From Limnomonas spitsbergensis (lineage: Eukaryota > Chlorophyta > Chlorophyceae > Chlamydomonadales): a stretch of DNA of 64,000 nucleotides. Shown one piece after another: positions 23,868-35,284 of the stretch. The stretch covers positions 461,001-525,000 of the forward strand of contig JAYJMM010000062.1 in NCBI GenBank assembly GCA_037349105.1. Reading direction: 5' to 3'. The position numbers and the translations under genes were made by a program. Numbering within the stretch: the first letter of the stretch is position 1; the number at the start of each line of letters is the position of its first letter. The notes under the pieces were generated by a model, which saw only the letters and a list, made by a program, of their open reading frames with translations, was not told the origin of the DNA and made no database searches.

Positions 23868-24975
23868 GCAGCAAGAGCGCTCCCGTGCAAGCCATGCATG
23901 GTCAGAACCTGCTGCCCTTGTTCTTCCCCCAGCCCCGCTACTGTGCCGCCTAGCGCTCACGAGCGCTTCCCTGGGCCGCCGAGACCACGCCCTGCTGTCC
24001 GCTGCAGCCATAGTAGCGGTTGCGGAGCCAAGGACCCTGGGTGTGAAGCAGCTGTGTGAGCTGGTCTGGTCCCTCGCGGTCTCGGAGCACCAGGCGTGGG
24101 AGGGGCCCCGAGGGGCAGGCGATGGCAAGCCGCGTGGAGGATCTGGCAGTGCGGCAGCTGGGCGTGCCAGGTCAGCGGGCAGCAGCCTCGGAGGTCTGAC
24201 AGGCGCAAGCAGGGAGGAACGAGCAGCGGGCCGCTCCGCTAGCGAAGCTGACCCGGGCAGCAGTCAGGCGAACGGTGCTGCCTCTGAAGTGCTGGCCATA
24301 TTCTGCATGGCGTCGACTGAGGTCAGTGATGTGCGTGCGCCCTGCGTTCTCCTCCTCTGTCAGGCCTATTTGTCCCTGCTGGCCACTTTGACAGGGCAGG
24401 CACTGCAGCAACTGCTGCAACTGCCGCCGGAATGGGTCAACAGCATGCAGTACGCATGGGAGCAGGAGCTGAGGCGAGTTCGTCGGTTGAGGCAGTTGGA
24501 GCCTCAGGGTGGCACGGCTGGCTATGGTGACGATCAGGACGTGCATCATACGCCCAACCTGTGGCAGCTGATGCATGAGCGGAGGAAGGTGTGTGCCTCA
24601 CTGCGCGTACTTGGTCTGAGCGCGCAGGCAGATCGACTAGTGAAGGTGGGCGTTTTCTTTGTGGAGGCCGATGTGACGTTTGAGGTTGATGGGCGTGCTG
24701 CGGCCCTGCTGCTGGATGGGCCGAGCGCCTACAGCCGGGGTGCACAGCGCAGGCCAGATCAGGCCGAGGGAGGTGGCTGGCTGCAGCCACCAGTCGGTGA
24801 GGCGCATCATGAGCTGCTGGGCGGCGCCGCGTGGCGGCAGCAGTTGTTGCAACGATCTGGCTGGATTGTTGCGCGCATGCACTGGCGAGAATGGTTGAAG
24901 GCATGTAAGGGAGGGGAAGCGGGGAGGGGCGCAGTCTTGAGGGAACTACTTAGGCATAGTGGCCTAGACACATGA
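21673..24975 (+). CDS. RAP-domain helical-repeat protein (OPR/FASTK-like), organelle RNA factor
   Basis: One uninterrupted frame of 1,100 residues from the first in-frame ATG. Open frame extends 36 bases upstream without another ATG. The last 120 residues form a RAP domain: EADVTFEVDGRAA, LLLDGPSAYSR, then LLQRSGWIVARMHWREWL, matching the family's Leu-Asp-Gly-Pro and Gly-Trp signatures. The preceding 950 residues are rich in Leu/Ala helix pairs, such as RLSSLAWGLCRSG and DLSLVASASALLG, as in OPR, HPR and FASTK-type proteins. A Gln run encoded by mixed CAG and CAA codons lies at about 23836-23872. Known relatives bind organellar transcripts and control their stability, splicing or translation in chloroplasts or mitochondria. 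The N-terminus is basic and poor in acidic residues, which suits an organelle transit peptide. Target RNA unknown. It is the only intronless gene in the window. Confidence 0.75.
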
Positions 24976-27059
24976 CCCAGTCAAGCAGCATGTAGCATTT
25001 TCTAATGATATTTACAAGACTGCGAACAAGTACTCTTAAGTGATGTATACATAATGTTAGCATTGCTGATTGGGGCACTTGAATGTCTTGCAAGCCAATG
25101 TACCATATACTATATATTTCTTCATGGACCCATTTTTGGCGATATTTGGTAGGATGACACCGGTCAACTTAGCAGGACTACAGAGAGGGTCTGTCTTGAC
25201 ATTCCCCTCGAGTGACCTCCTTTATATTGAAACCTGACACAGGTTTCAAGATTAGTACAGACAGATGATGAGTCATCTGTCGTTTGTCCGACCCAGTACA
25301 TCCATTCTGCTTGTCATCTCGGTACCCCGAGAAAACAAAATAACGACATTGTACACATGTCTGTCTGTCTGTCCCGCCTTCCGACCTTCAGGTTCCTTCC
25401 CCCAACTGAACTATTGGGCGCCCATGCGGCCTCTGAAACGTCTGGGCCTTGGCGACATGAATGGAATCTCGGCCTTAATGGGAACACAGCCTACATCTAC
25501 GAAATCTTTGCCGAAACGAAGACATGGCCTTATAAATGGGAACTCAACCTCAATGGAGACACGGCTTTTTTTCAATACTGCAATGGAAACCTCGGCCTAC
25601 CGGAAACGCGGTCCAAATAGGTTCGCGCATGGCTGAACAAATGGAGACGCGACCTAGGAGTAGGGGCAGTGTAGAGATCTTGGCCCAGGAAAACATTGGA
25701 CAGAATCAAAGGAGCAGAGAACAGTGAAAGGAGCACACCAAGTGAAACAGGCAATCCCAGCCAGCCCCTGCTAGTGGTAAACGGGTTGATCTGGTGACAA
25801 GTGACAACACCCTTTGATGATACCACTTAGCCAGGTTAGGTCCACTCAGCCAGGCCACATGGGCTGCTGATGTTGCTGCGCCACTGCCTGACATGACCCT
25901 GGCATAGGTCCTGCTCTGGGCAGGGGGGGCGCAACATGTGATGTCTGCTCATCTGCTGGAGAGCCAGCCAGCTGGTCCTCATCACTGAGCGGACACAATG
26001 TCACATTCACACACTTTTACTGCCTGCGACACCTTTTGCAGCTCTTGCATCCCCTGATCCTCATCCTTCACGGCCACAGGACTTTCTGCTTCTGTTACGC
26101 TGTATTTGGGGACACTCCGACCCTATTCACTGCCTGCATCCGCCTTGTGTGCGTGAAGCATGACACCAGGGCTTAACCCGAGCCGACAGAACCAGCATGG
26201 GAATTGGGAACCATTGCCATATTTCTCAAGCCACTGGGTGTTTTATTCCTATATCCATGACAGTTGCTTTTCAGTGGCTTTCTAAATACTTAGGATAATA
26301 TATTTGGGGATAATATAAGCGCTACAGGAGTTTTTTTGTAGTCCATCGAATTCCGCAGGGAGAAATTTCAATTTTACCGCCCACATCCCGACCGATTCCG
26401 CCCAGCATCTCATCTCCTGCGTGCCACCTGTGGAGCACCCCTCATGACAGCCATGTATCAAGAACCTACTCTTCATGTACAGTAACCAGGCACCTGTACC
26501 ACGGTTGCTTCATTATATGGCAGTTTCTTTCGTCTATGATTCTGTAGTTGAGCTACATTAAATTGATTTCAGAGATAAGACAATTGCAGTTCAGTAAGCA
26601 CTACCTGCCAGGGTGCTAAATTTGTTCTCAAGCCTCTTGTACCATATCCTTGGTCGATTCAGTGAAATAATGCTAGCATGGAAGCCTGCTGGTAGGGCCA
26701 AACCAAAGTACGGTTTGGTAACCGTGTCACATGCTTCCGTCACAAGTGAAGGCTTTCTCAATCCACGACACCAAGATTTCCACCAATAGTCCACGTCACG
26801 ACCGGGTGCGTCACGACAACATATTTGTTTATTTACCGGTTTTCCGGTAGTTGCAGGGGGACCCTGGGCAGTTGTGTGTGTGACATGTCTATTCCAAGCG
26901 CTAGCAGTGATGTATGGACTTATCAAGATCAGAAAATCTGGACAGGGGCAGGTACAAGATATCCCTGCTTTCTTTCTTAATAGTTAATGAAGTGCCTGAA
27001 TCCGCTTTCAAGCATCAAATGTGATGCTAGCTCCGCTGGGCTGAACAGAAATCGCATGT
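24976..27059. other. Intergenic between two convergent genes
   Basis: This lies between the RAP gene (+) and the end of IPK1 (-). It contains part of a dispersed family with GGGCGCCCATGCGGCC near 25420, short diverged repeats on AATGGNAAC..CGGCCT (25460-25640), and the second copy of the 130-bp dispersed repeat at 25858-25990. A minus-strand frame at 26282-26476 has no domain. I see no gene. Confidence 0.6.
25858..25990 (+). repeat. Dispersed repeat, copy 2
   Basis: Same orientation as 9318-9450. Shared words include GGCATAGGTCCTGCTCTGGG, GGGGCGCAACATGTGA and CTGCTGGAGAGCC. Confidence 0.7.
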
Positions 27060-30000
27060 TCACAGGACATAGCCGAGCTGGCTCAGCACTTCCACGTTCC
27101 GCAGCGCACACACGATGATGCGCTGGTCCAGATCGAAGTGGTGCGGGATCTTGGCCGCCTGCTTCGGATCCAGATCCACCAAGGACACCTGTTGCAGTGG
27201 GGGGCAAGTTCAGGATTTGAATAGGGTTGTCATGTCAGGTTTTGGGGGGCAAGATCAGGATTTGAAATATTTGAATAGCGCTGTCATGTCAGGTTTTGGG
27301 GGGCGAATTCAGGATTTGAACAGGGCTGGCATGTCAGGGTTTAGAATTAGGCTTCATGCCTTGTGGTTCAGGTTTCACGAGCAAGCACGAAACACACAGC
27401 AGAAGCATCTTCGGCAGACTCCTCTCCCCGTCAGGTACCACACGTAATCCCTCATAATTGACGACTTGCCGAGGCAGGCTGCGTACGCAGTACAACAATC
27501 TAGTACTCTGTTATATACCCCATCCTTACCTTGACGAGGTAGGCCGTCTGGCCCCCGCCTTGCCCTCCCAGGAGCGCCACCCGGGCAGGTCCACCACCCA
27601 GCCGTGCTGCGCCTTGCTCAACACTAGGCAACGCAGTCTCAGTGCCAGCAGGTGCAGCAGGAACTGTCACAGAGACATCCGCAGCGTCCACAATGCTAGC
27701 AGGCAGGCCCATGACTTGGATGCCCCCGTCCACCCCGGCTGCGGCCTCAACCGGTGGTGTGGACAGCCGCTGCAAGCAAACCATGACACCGCAGTCCTTG
27801 GCCGTCGCAGAAGTCAAAAAGCCGCGCAGCGCCTCGGCTGAACGCTCCCCATTCCACTGGAGCAACTCCGCAGCGGGAGAAGCAGCAGCAGCAGCAGGCA
27901 AAGTTGCCACTGGATGTGGGTCCTCCGTTCGCACCCGCTTTGCATCCCCGCCGTCTGATGCGTCTGCGCTGCCGGTCGCCGCCTCCTCAACCTCAGCTGC
28001 CAGGCGGCTGTGCAGCACGATGGCACCCTCGACATCACAGGCGTCAAGGGTCTGCACCGTCCGCAGGCGGCTGAAGACGCCTGGTTCATGAGCAGAATAG
28101 AGGTGGGTATCAAAGGCCATGACAGGATATGGACAAAGGTTCGACAAGTATCAAAGGCTTGAGAGGGGACGAGGCGGCGGCTGAAGACGCCTGCTTCAGC
28201 GGGAGGGGCAGAATAGCAGGGTATCAAAGGCCAGGACAGGGTCGGGACGGTGCGTCAAAGGCAGAGGAGTGGTTGGACAGGGCGTCGAAGGCACGAGGAG
28301 TGGTTGGACAAGTGACAAAGGCACGAGAGTTAACGAGGGGGCAACATGCAGCCAGGCAGACGAGACTCAATTGAAGAGCCAACACCCCACCCTGCATACC
28401 CAAGAGAAGCTTGAGGCCTGTACCAAACCCTAACCCCTACTCCAGGAGCAGCACTTAGCCTGCAACTCCACGGAATACACACCAACCTCTACTCCAGGAG
28501 ACACTCGGCCCCCTGCCCCACCCTACCCCACTCCAGGAGCAGCCCCCCCCCGTGCCTGCGTCCTTCAATGCAGCACACAGGATCTTCAGCAAGGTCGCCT
28601 CGCACTCGCCCGCACTCGCCGCCTGCGTTGGGGCTGACCCGCCCAGAGCCGCCTGAACAAGGCTCTGGAAGCCACCATCGACCTCCCCGCCGCCCGCCGC
28701 GGCCCCGTACACACTGGTGTTGGACTCAGCGTCGGGCCTGCCCCCGAAGACCAGCTTTCCATCCAGGAACAGCCTCAGGTTATTCTGTCAGAGAGCGGTG
28801 GTCGGAGAAGAAAGGAACACACACTTTCTATTTGCCAGGCTTGGGAGTGGATACCAAGCTTGCTGAAAGGGACATCAGGCAGAGGCCACAAGCAGGATAA
28901 TGCCACCCAGACTCTCCCCAAGCTTGAAAGAAACATCAGACAGAGGGCCCTTGGGCACAAGCAGGATCAATGCCACACAGACCCTCCCCAAGCTTATAAG
29001 AGACAGCAGGCAGAGGGCCACTTCGTGCGCAAACGCGGTAAAAGCCATCCAGACTCTCCTTGAGCCAGGGAAAGAACATCAGGAATTGATACACTTCCAA
29101 CAAATCCGAACCGACTCTGCCCTAGGAGGGCGTTCCTGTCCTTGCTTTTCCCCTTTCAAACAACCTGGAGACAAGACAGGCCCTCCTCCTCCTCCCTGCC
29201 CTTTCTGCTCCACTCACCCCCGGCACCTTGACCAGCTCCCGCAGTGCCACCTGCATCCGTGCCTCATCCTCCGAGAACAGGTCAAGCGGGTTGTACTTGC
29301 TGATCCCAGCTAGGTCTGCGGGCCCAAGCAGGGCAGTCGGCGCCTGTTGCCCCTCTGGAGCCTGGAAGGGCAGAGGCAGGCAGGCATGCTTTTGGCCAGG
29401 GCACAAAATTGCTCCCATCACGACGGACGCATCCTGATGCCCCTTCCGGGCGTGGAAAGGGTGAGCAGGCAGGGGCGTAATGCCATTGGTCAGGATTTGG
29501 CACAACATGGGCCCCAGCAAGGCAGGCGGATCCTGATGCCCCTTTCGGGCATGGAGACTTTCCGTTGGAAAGGTATTGTCAGACAGGGGCATGATGTTAT
29601 TGGTCAGGGATTAGGAGCACACCATGGGTCCAAGCAGGGCAGGTGAATCCAAGTGCCCCTCAGGAGCCTGAGAGGTCATCTACAGAGGTATGCTATCTCC
29701 ACCTTGGAGAGGCAAGGTGGAGGCCAGGTAAGGCCCTTTGCAGCTGTCTGGCCCGCCTCTGTCATGGCCGCTGTCCAGATTCAGTCCAGTATGCCCCCTA
29801 GATCCAGCACACGAAGATCACCTACTGGTCCAAGTCAAGCAGCTTACTCAGTCAGGCCCTGTGTCCTCCTCAAGCCTCACCTTGGCCGCCTGCTTCTTCT
29901 TCCGCGCCTCAGCCTTCATGATCTGCATCCCACCAGGGAGGATCCCCAGCAAGCAGATGTGAAAAACGAGAAGTATGCATTAAAGAAGCTCGGGAATGCA

Positions 30001-33000
30001 TGAATGCTAGAGTAGGAGGAGAGAGAAGGGTAGAAGTGGCATGCCAATGTATCATATGTGTGGGAGCGAGTGTATCTGAGCGTGTGTGGAAACAGCACGC
30101 ACTGCCTCCCCAACCTTCTTCCCTCCCCTCTCTTTTCCCCACCTCTGTTTACAGACCCTCCTGTTTCTCACCCTTTCCGTTTACCACCTTTCCTAGACAT
30201 GGTTCTCTCTCATGGCCCTCTCTCATCTCCCTGGCCTCCTGTCTACCAAGCTAGCTTGCCCCCCCCTTCATACTGCCTCCACACCACCACTTGGTCCCCT
30301 GATTTCCCCCTCATACCGCATCCCCACACTCACTAAGCCTGCTGCCCTCCCCCTTCATACTGCCTCCACACCACCACTTGGTCCCCTGATTTCCCCCTCA
30401 TACCGCAGCCCCACACTCACTAAGCCTGCTGCCCCCCCCCTTCATACTGTCTCCCCACACTCACTTCATCCACTGCCCCCCCCCCTCATACGACATCCCC
30501 ACACCCACCTGGTGCAGGGTGAATCTTGGAACCAGCTTCTTGATTGAGGCACCTGGCTCTGCCATGTAAGGGCTGCTGGGCATGAAGCCCCACTTGGGCT
30601 TGAGCTCAATGCACACCACGGGACCCGCGGGTGTGCACCCTGAAGGTAGAATAGCTGAGCAGGGGGGCAGGCATTGGGATCCGAGAGGGCGGCATTGTGG
30701 ATCATGGGGTGGGGAGTAAGGGGTATCAGGGGGGTAAGCATGTGGATGAGAGGGAAGGGAATGGGCCTCCGCGGGACAAGCATGTGGTTGAGAGGGAGGG
30801 TAATAAGCTTCAGCGGGGAAAGCATGGGCATCAACAGGGAATTTGAGGAATGTCTAGGGTATTTAGTAGGGGTGTTATATGAGGGAGAGGTCACTGAGGA
30901 ACAGGAGGGTGAGGGGGGCAAGGACCTGTCCAGTGTCCACCGTCATTAAGAGAGGGATAAGAGGTGGGCTTTGGGGAGGGGGTGCGCAAGGTGTGGGTGT
31001 GAGGGGGGCAGGGTGAGGGGGTGCGCAGGGTGTGGGTGTGAGGGGGACAGGGTGAGGGGGTGCGCAAGGTGTGGGTGTGAGGGGGACAGGGTGAGGGGGT
31101 GCGCAGGGTGTGGGTGTGAGGTGGGCAGGGTGAGGGGGTGCGCAGGGTGTGGGTGTGAGGGGGGCAGGGTGAGGGGGTGCGCAAGGTGTGGGTGTGAGGG
31201 GGGCAGGGTGAGGGGGTGCGCAAGGTGTGGGTGTGAGGGGGGCAGGGTGAGGGGGTGCGCAGGGTGTGGGTGTGAGGGGGGCAGGGTGAGGGGGTGCGCA
31301 GGGTGTGGGTGTGAGGGGGGCAGGGTGAGGGGGTGCGCAGGGTGTGGGTGTGAGGGGGGCAGGGTGAGGGGGGGCGCAAGGTGTGGGTGTGAGGGGGGCA
31401 GGGTGAGGGGGTGCGCAAGGTGTGGGTGTGAGGGGGGCAGGGTGAGGGGGTGCGCAAGGTGTGGGTGTGAGGGGGGCAGGGTGAGGGGGTGCGCAGGGTG
31501 TGGGTGTGAGGGGGACAGGGTGAGGGGGTGCGCAAGGTGTGGGTGTGAGGGGGGCAGGGTGAGGGGGTGCGCAGGGTGTGGGTGTGAGGGGGACAGGGTG
31601 AGGGGGTGCGCAAGGTGTGGGTGTGAGGGGGACAGGGTGAGGGGGTGCGCAGGGTGTGGGTGTGAGGGGGGCAGGGTGAGGGGGTGCGCAGGGTGTGGGT
31701 GTGAGGGGGGCAGGGTGAGGGGGTGCGCAGGGTGTGGGTGTGAGGGGGACAGGGTGAGGGGGTGCGCAAGGTGTGGGTGTGAGGGGGGCAGGGTGAGGGG
31801 GTGCGCAAGGTGTGGGTGTGAGGGGGACAGGGTGAGGGGGTGCGCAAGGTGTGGGTGTGAGGGGGGCAGGGTGAGGGGGTGCGCAAGGTGTGGGTGTGAG
31901 GGGGGCAGGGTGAGGGGGTGCGCAAGGTGTGGGTGTGAGATGGACAGGGTGAGGGGGTGCGCAAGGTGTGGGTGTGAGGGGGGCAGGGTGAGGGGGTGCG
32001 CAGGGTGTGGGTGTGAGGAGGACAGGGTGAGGGGGTGCGCAAGGTGTGGGTGTGAGGGGGGCAGGGTGAGGGGGTGTGCAAGGTGTGGGTGTGAGGGGGG
32101 CAGGGTGAGGGGGTGCGCAGGGTGGGGTGTGAGGGGGACAGGGTGAGGGGGTGCGCAAGGTGTGGGTGTGAGGGGGGCAGGGTGAGGGGGTGCGCAAGGT
32201 GTGGGTGTGAGGGGGACAGGGTGAGGGGGTGCGCAAGGTGTGGGTGTGAGGGGGGCAGGGTGAGGGGGTGCGCAAGGTGTGGGTGTGAGGGGGACAGGGT
32301 GAGGGGGTGCGCAGGGTCCAGGGGTGTGAGGGGGGCAGGGTGAGGGGGTGCGCAGGGTGTGGGTGTGAGGGGGGCAGGGTGAGGGGGTGCGCAAGGTGTG
32401 GGTGTGAGGGGGGCAGGGTGAGGGGGTGCGCAAGGTGTGGGTGTGAGGGGGGCAGGGTGAGGGGGTGCGCAAGGTGTGGGTGTGAGGGGGTGCGCAAGGT
32501 GTGGGTGTGAGGGGGGCAGGGTGAGGGGGTGCGCAAGGTGTGGGTGTGAGGGGGACAGGGTGAGGGGGTGCGCAAGGTGTGGGTGTGAGGGGGACAGGGT
32601 GAGGGGGTGCGCAGGGTCCAGGGGTGTGAGGGGGGCAGGGTGAGGGGGTGCGCAGGGTCCAGGGGTGTGCATTGAAATATTAAGGGAGAGAGGGAGAAGC
32701 GGATCGGGCCCTGGATGGGCCATTCACCTAAATCGACATGATGAGACATCCGCGTCACGGCCTTGTTACTCCGGGTCTTCCTATCGAGACGGATATGGCT
32801 GGCTCCAGCTGTCGTATCAATGTTCACACTTATCCAGTCCCCAGTGTTCACACATATTCAGTCCCCGGTGAAAGCAGATCCGCTCAGCCCGGGTCCGGTT
32901 CCGGACTCACAGATCTCAGTCTAGATCCAGACTCGCGCCTCATACCAAGCTGGTGGTGTTTCTCTTTTAGGTTCACTTTTCAAGCTTTAATTGTAGGGAC

Positions 33001-35003
33001 CAGGTTCTCAGAATGTTTAATGAAATATGCAGATGTGCTCCTGATGCCAGGCTTGAGGTGTTCCTTCAAGTTATTTTTCCTGCTTACTGAAACTGTAAGA
33101 ACAGGTACCTCAGGGAATTCAATTAAACATCCAGATGTGTACCTGATGCCAAGCTGGTCGTGTTCTGAAGGAGTAGCGCCGGTTGCCCCGCCTCAATGTG
33201 GACTCCTGCCTGTGCCAGCGCATCGGCGGCGCCCACGGGTAGATGCACCGGCACCTGCATATGGTTGGCAGGTCATGAGTAGCGGCAGTGTCTCTATATC
33301 AGGCGAGTGGGAGTTATTGGTACCAGTAGGTGGGAGTCATTGGTACCAGTAGGTGGAGGGCTGGCGATTTTAGCCTAGCCACTTGCCAAAACAAGTCGGC
33401 ACGCTGAAGGCGAGTGTGCCCATATTCTCACTTTCTCACACAGCTGGCGCCTAGTAAAGCATGTCGAAATTCTGAAATCAGAAACAACAAGCTGCGAGGG
33501 GGAACAGGTTTCGGCGCAGCTCTCAGCACCCAACATCACTCCTTGTAGTGACGCAAGGAGTGATGTTGATGACTCCTAACAGAGTCCTCAGCTGCACCCT
33601 AAACCCTAACAGAGTCCTCAGCTGCACCCTAAACCCTGACAGAGTCCTCAGCTGCACCCTAAACCCTAACATAGTCCACAGCTGTACCTCCCGCACAAAC
33701 TAGGGGCGTGAGAGGAAAGGGCATAGCAGAGCGGATCCTCAGCCAATTCTGAATGCTCCTCCTCACCCCGGCCTGTGCGAGGTCCTTGCCCAGCAGGGGC
33801 TCCAGAACCCGCTGCATGAAGAGCACTTGGCGCATCACCCCAGCGCGGTGGAGATCCTGGCCACCTGAAACGTGGAGGGAGGAGAGGATGGAGGCATGGC
33901 ATGGATGCCTTAATGCATGCCATGCTCAGGCATGCAGGCATGCTCCCCTATGTCTATGTCTGCCTAAAGTTCCGCCGAGTTCAGAGGATTTTCAGGGTTC
34001 AACAGCGAGTGCCATACATGCACCATGTTGGTGCCATGTACACAAGATGTAGGAAGGTGACATACCAAATCCAGTTTTTTCGCAGTGCGTTTTGGATCAT
34101 AGAATCTCAAGTTCTCATCGACCTCCCAAAACCAGTGCCTGCATTGTATTTCTTGTGGGTTGATGCTTTCTTACGTAGTAATTTCCTGATAAAGCTGTAG
34201 GTCATTAGTGTTACCAGTGTATAATTGTACACATTAATTCGTTGTCCCTTGACTTATATTATAAATCGAACGTGGTATGTGACTTCGGTAGGTGCCAGGA
34301 AGGCACCATGCAAAAATGCTCCCTACCTTCATAATCCTGCAGCTGCCTTTTTGAGGGCAGCACTTCGTTCCATATTGCCTCTTCAACCCGCGCCTCAAAT
34401 GCCGCTGTGTGATCTTCTGAAGGGTCTGATACCGCAGCATGAGGTGTCGAGGAAGGCTTCGCTGCCTTGTCCTGACTCTTTGCCACACGTAGTGCCAAGC
34501 CAGCCTGCATGAGAGCAGGCAGCACATGCATGATATGGCTTATGTCATGTGTGCGACAGGTGTCAAAATCTCCACCTGCATGTGCAGCTGTCCACCCTTG
34601 ATTCTTGACCACTCCCTGGCTCATGTTCACAGGCATCTTGGCCCAGTCACAGGTCCTACATATCGGCACTTGAAGGCTGTGTCGACGTATATCTATCTGG
34701 TGGACTGTTTCGAAAGGGCATCGCATTGTCAACCCGAAAAACAGCAGAAGCTGAAATTTGCTAGAAAGTGAAGGTCGAGCTAAAACAACTGGGACTTATA
34801 CCAGGAAAGACAAGCAGGCGAGACAACCAGACGCAGAGAGGCTTAGCAAAAACTACTTCACGGTGCTAAATTGATTTGAATTGACAGCACGTAGCGTGTC
34901 GTTTCGATGGTCAGCGCGAGGGTCGTACCAATGCCTTGTCACTCCCGGTGTAAACCAGCACAATGTTGGCGTTGCCCTCCCCCGCTACCCTCCAGTCCGT
35001 CAT
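27060..35003 (-). CDS. IPK1: Inositol-pentakisphosphate 2-kinase
   Basis: Phosphorylates position 2 of inositol pentakisphosphate with ATP to make phytate (InsP6). Ten exons in reading order: 35003-34929, 34504-34327, 33864-33767, 33254-33143, 30639-30509, 29922-29881, 29361-29218, 28784-28556, 28080-27530, 27188-27060; phases close at every join and give about 562 residues. Family landmarks in order: GEGNANIVLVYTGS near the N-terminus, GLALRVAK, a segment ending RVLEPLLGKDL, ELKPKWGFMP, ISKYNPLDLFSEDEARM, NNLRLFLDGKLVFGG, RTVQTLDACDVEGAIVLH, GFLTSATAKDCGVMVCLQ, and VDLDPKQAAKIPHHFDLD near the end. The CxxC zinc site of plant IPK1 is absent; an Ala-rich linker takes its place. Exon 8 seems to use a GC donor; a GT donor 27 bases further downstream on the minus strand is an alternative. 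Intron 4 holds a 1.7 kb minisatellite. Head to head with the formin gene. Confidence 0.93.
27195..27350 (-). repeat. Tandem repeat next to the IPK1 exon 10 acceptor
   Basis: About three units of 50-56 bp with GTCAGGTTTTGGGGGGC and TTCAGGATTTGAA, beginning within 10 bases of the exon 10 splice acceptor. Confidence 0.75.
28855..29080 (-). repeat. Tandem repeat in IPK1 intron 7
   Basis: Three to four units of about 60 bp sharing GGCAGAGG, AAGCAGGAT, AATGCCAC and CCAGACTCTCCCCAAGCTT. No coding content. Confidence 0.75.
29340..29675 (-). repeat. Copies of the IPK1 exon 7 acceptor and exon start
   Basis: The true exon 7 start (29361 downward, coding APEGQQAPTALLGP) has upstream relatives at about 29430-29466, 29520-29560 and 29640-29675. 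These keep versions of GGGGCATCAGGAT and CCTGCTTGGACCC. Translated, two of them still read ARKGHQD and LLGP. Confidence 0.75.
30270..30509 (-). repeat. Tandem copies of the IPK1 exon 5 donor region
   Basis: The donor-side intron start (30509 downward: GTGGGTGTGGGGATG..GTATGAGGG) is repeated about four times with units of 40-75 bp. On the + strand each copy reads CCCCCTCATAC followed by CCCCACAC. Confidence 0.75.
30969..32660 (-). repeat. 39-bp minisatellite in IPK1 intron 4
   Basis: About 43 copies of a 39-bp unit, on the + strand GTGAGGGGGTGCGCAAGG then TGTGGGTGTGAGGGGGGCAGG, with few substitutions (AAGG/AGGG, GCAG/ACAG) and two length variants near 32120 and 32310. Because 39 is a multiple of three, all three minus-strand frames and one plus-strand frame stay open for hundreds of codons; these are not genes. 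The + strand, which is the IPK1 template strand, has dense runs of three or more G and could form quadruplexes. Confidence 0.95.
32930..33175 (-). repeat. Copies of the IPK1 exon 4 end and donor
   Basis: The real junction (exon 4 ends at 33143) lies in a unit of about 100 bp (33098-33170) that is repeated at 32996-33070 and partly at 32930-32960, each with TGATGCCA or CATACCAAGC and GTGTTCT-like words. Confidence 0.7.
33531..33568. other. 15-bp perfect hairpin in IPK1 intron 3
   Basis: CAACATCACTCCTTG (33531-33545) pairs with CAAGGAGTGATGTTG (33554-33568) across 8 bases. Confidence 0.85.
33570..33680. repeat. Tandem repeat with telomere-like units
   Basis: Four copies of a unit of about 31 bp containing CAGAGTCCTCAGCTGCACC followed by CTAAACCCTAA or a variant. 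It lies in IPK1 intron 3. The CCCTAAA word is the plant-type telomere unit; here it is part of a longer local repeat. Confidence 0.8.
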
Positions 35004-35284
35004 TTGGGTGTAAAATATATATTCTCAACTGGGCTGCGCGATTGCGCAGTGGTAATGCGGGTTACAGATACCGGAAACTACATCGGCTTCTGCATGGCAA
35101 ACTGCATGGCAAGCCCAACTTCGGCAATTTTGAAACGAATAATTTTCATCCCCGGCAAGAAGCGATTTGCGCCTGATTGCATTTTATCCAAAGATCTGCA
35201 GCCTCCGCGCTTTGCTATGGACGATTGATGCTCGCAGTCCTCATGGGGACGAGGCTGAATGGGCGTTGGTTGTAGGAAGAAGTC
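35004..35284. promoter_or_regulatory. Shared divergent promoter of IPK1 and the formin
   Basis: Only 281 bp separate the two start codons. The interval holds TAAAATATATATT (35011-35023), a short dyad CTGCGC..GCGCAG (35034-35049) and a direct repeat TGCATGGCAA (35091-35100 and 35103-35112). The TATA-like stretch is so close to the IPK1 ATG that it would not fit normal spacing, so which gene it serves is unclear. Confidence 0.6.

Noticed and set aside
30875..32851. Open frames of 390-658 codons on both strands (Pro/His/Thr-rich or Gly/Arg/Cys-rich)
   Set aside because: They are by-products of the 39-bp repeat, which is a multiple of three and lacks stops in several frames; the region is an IPK1 intron.
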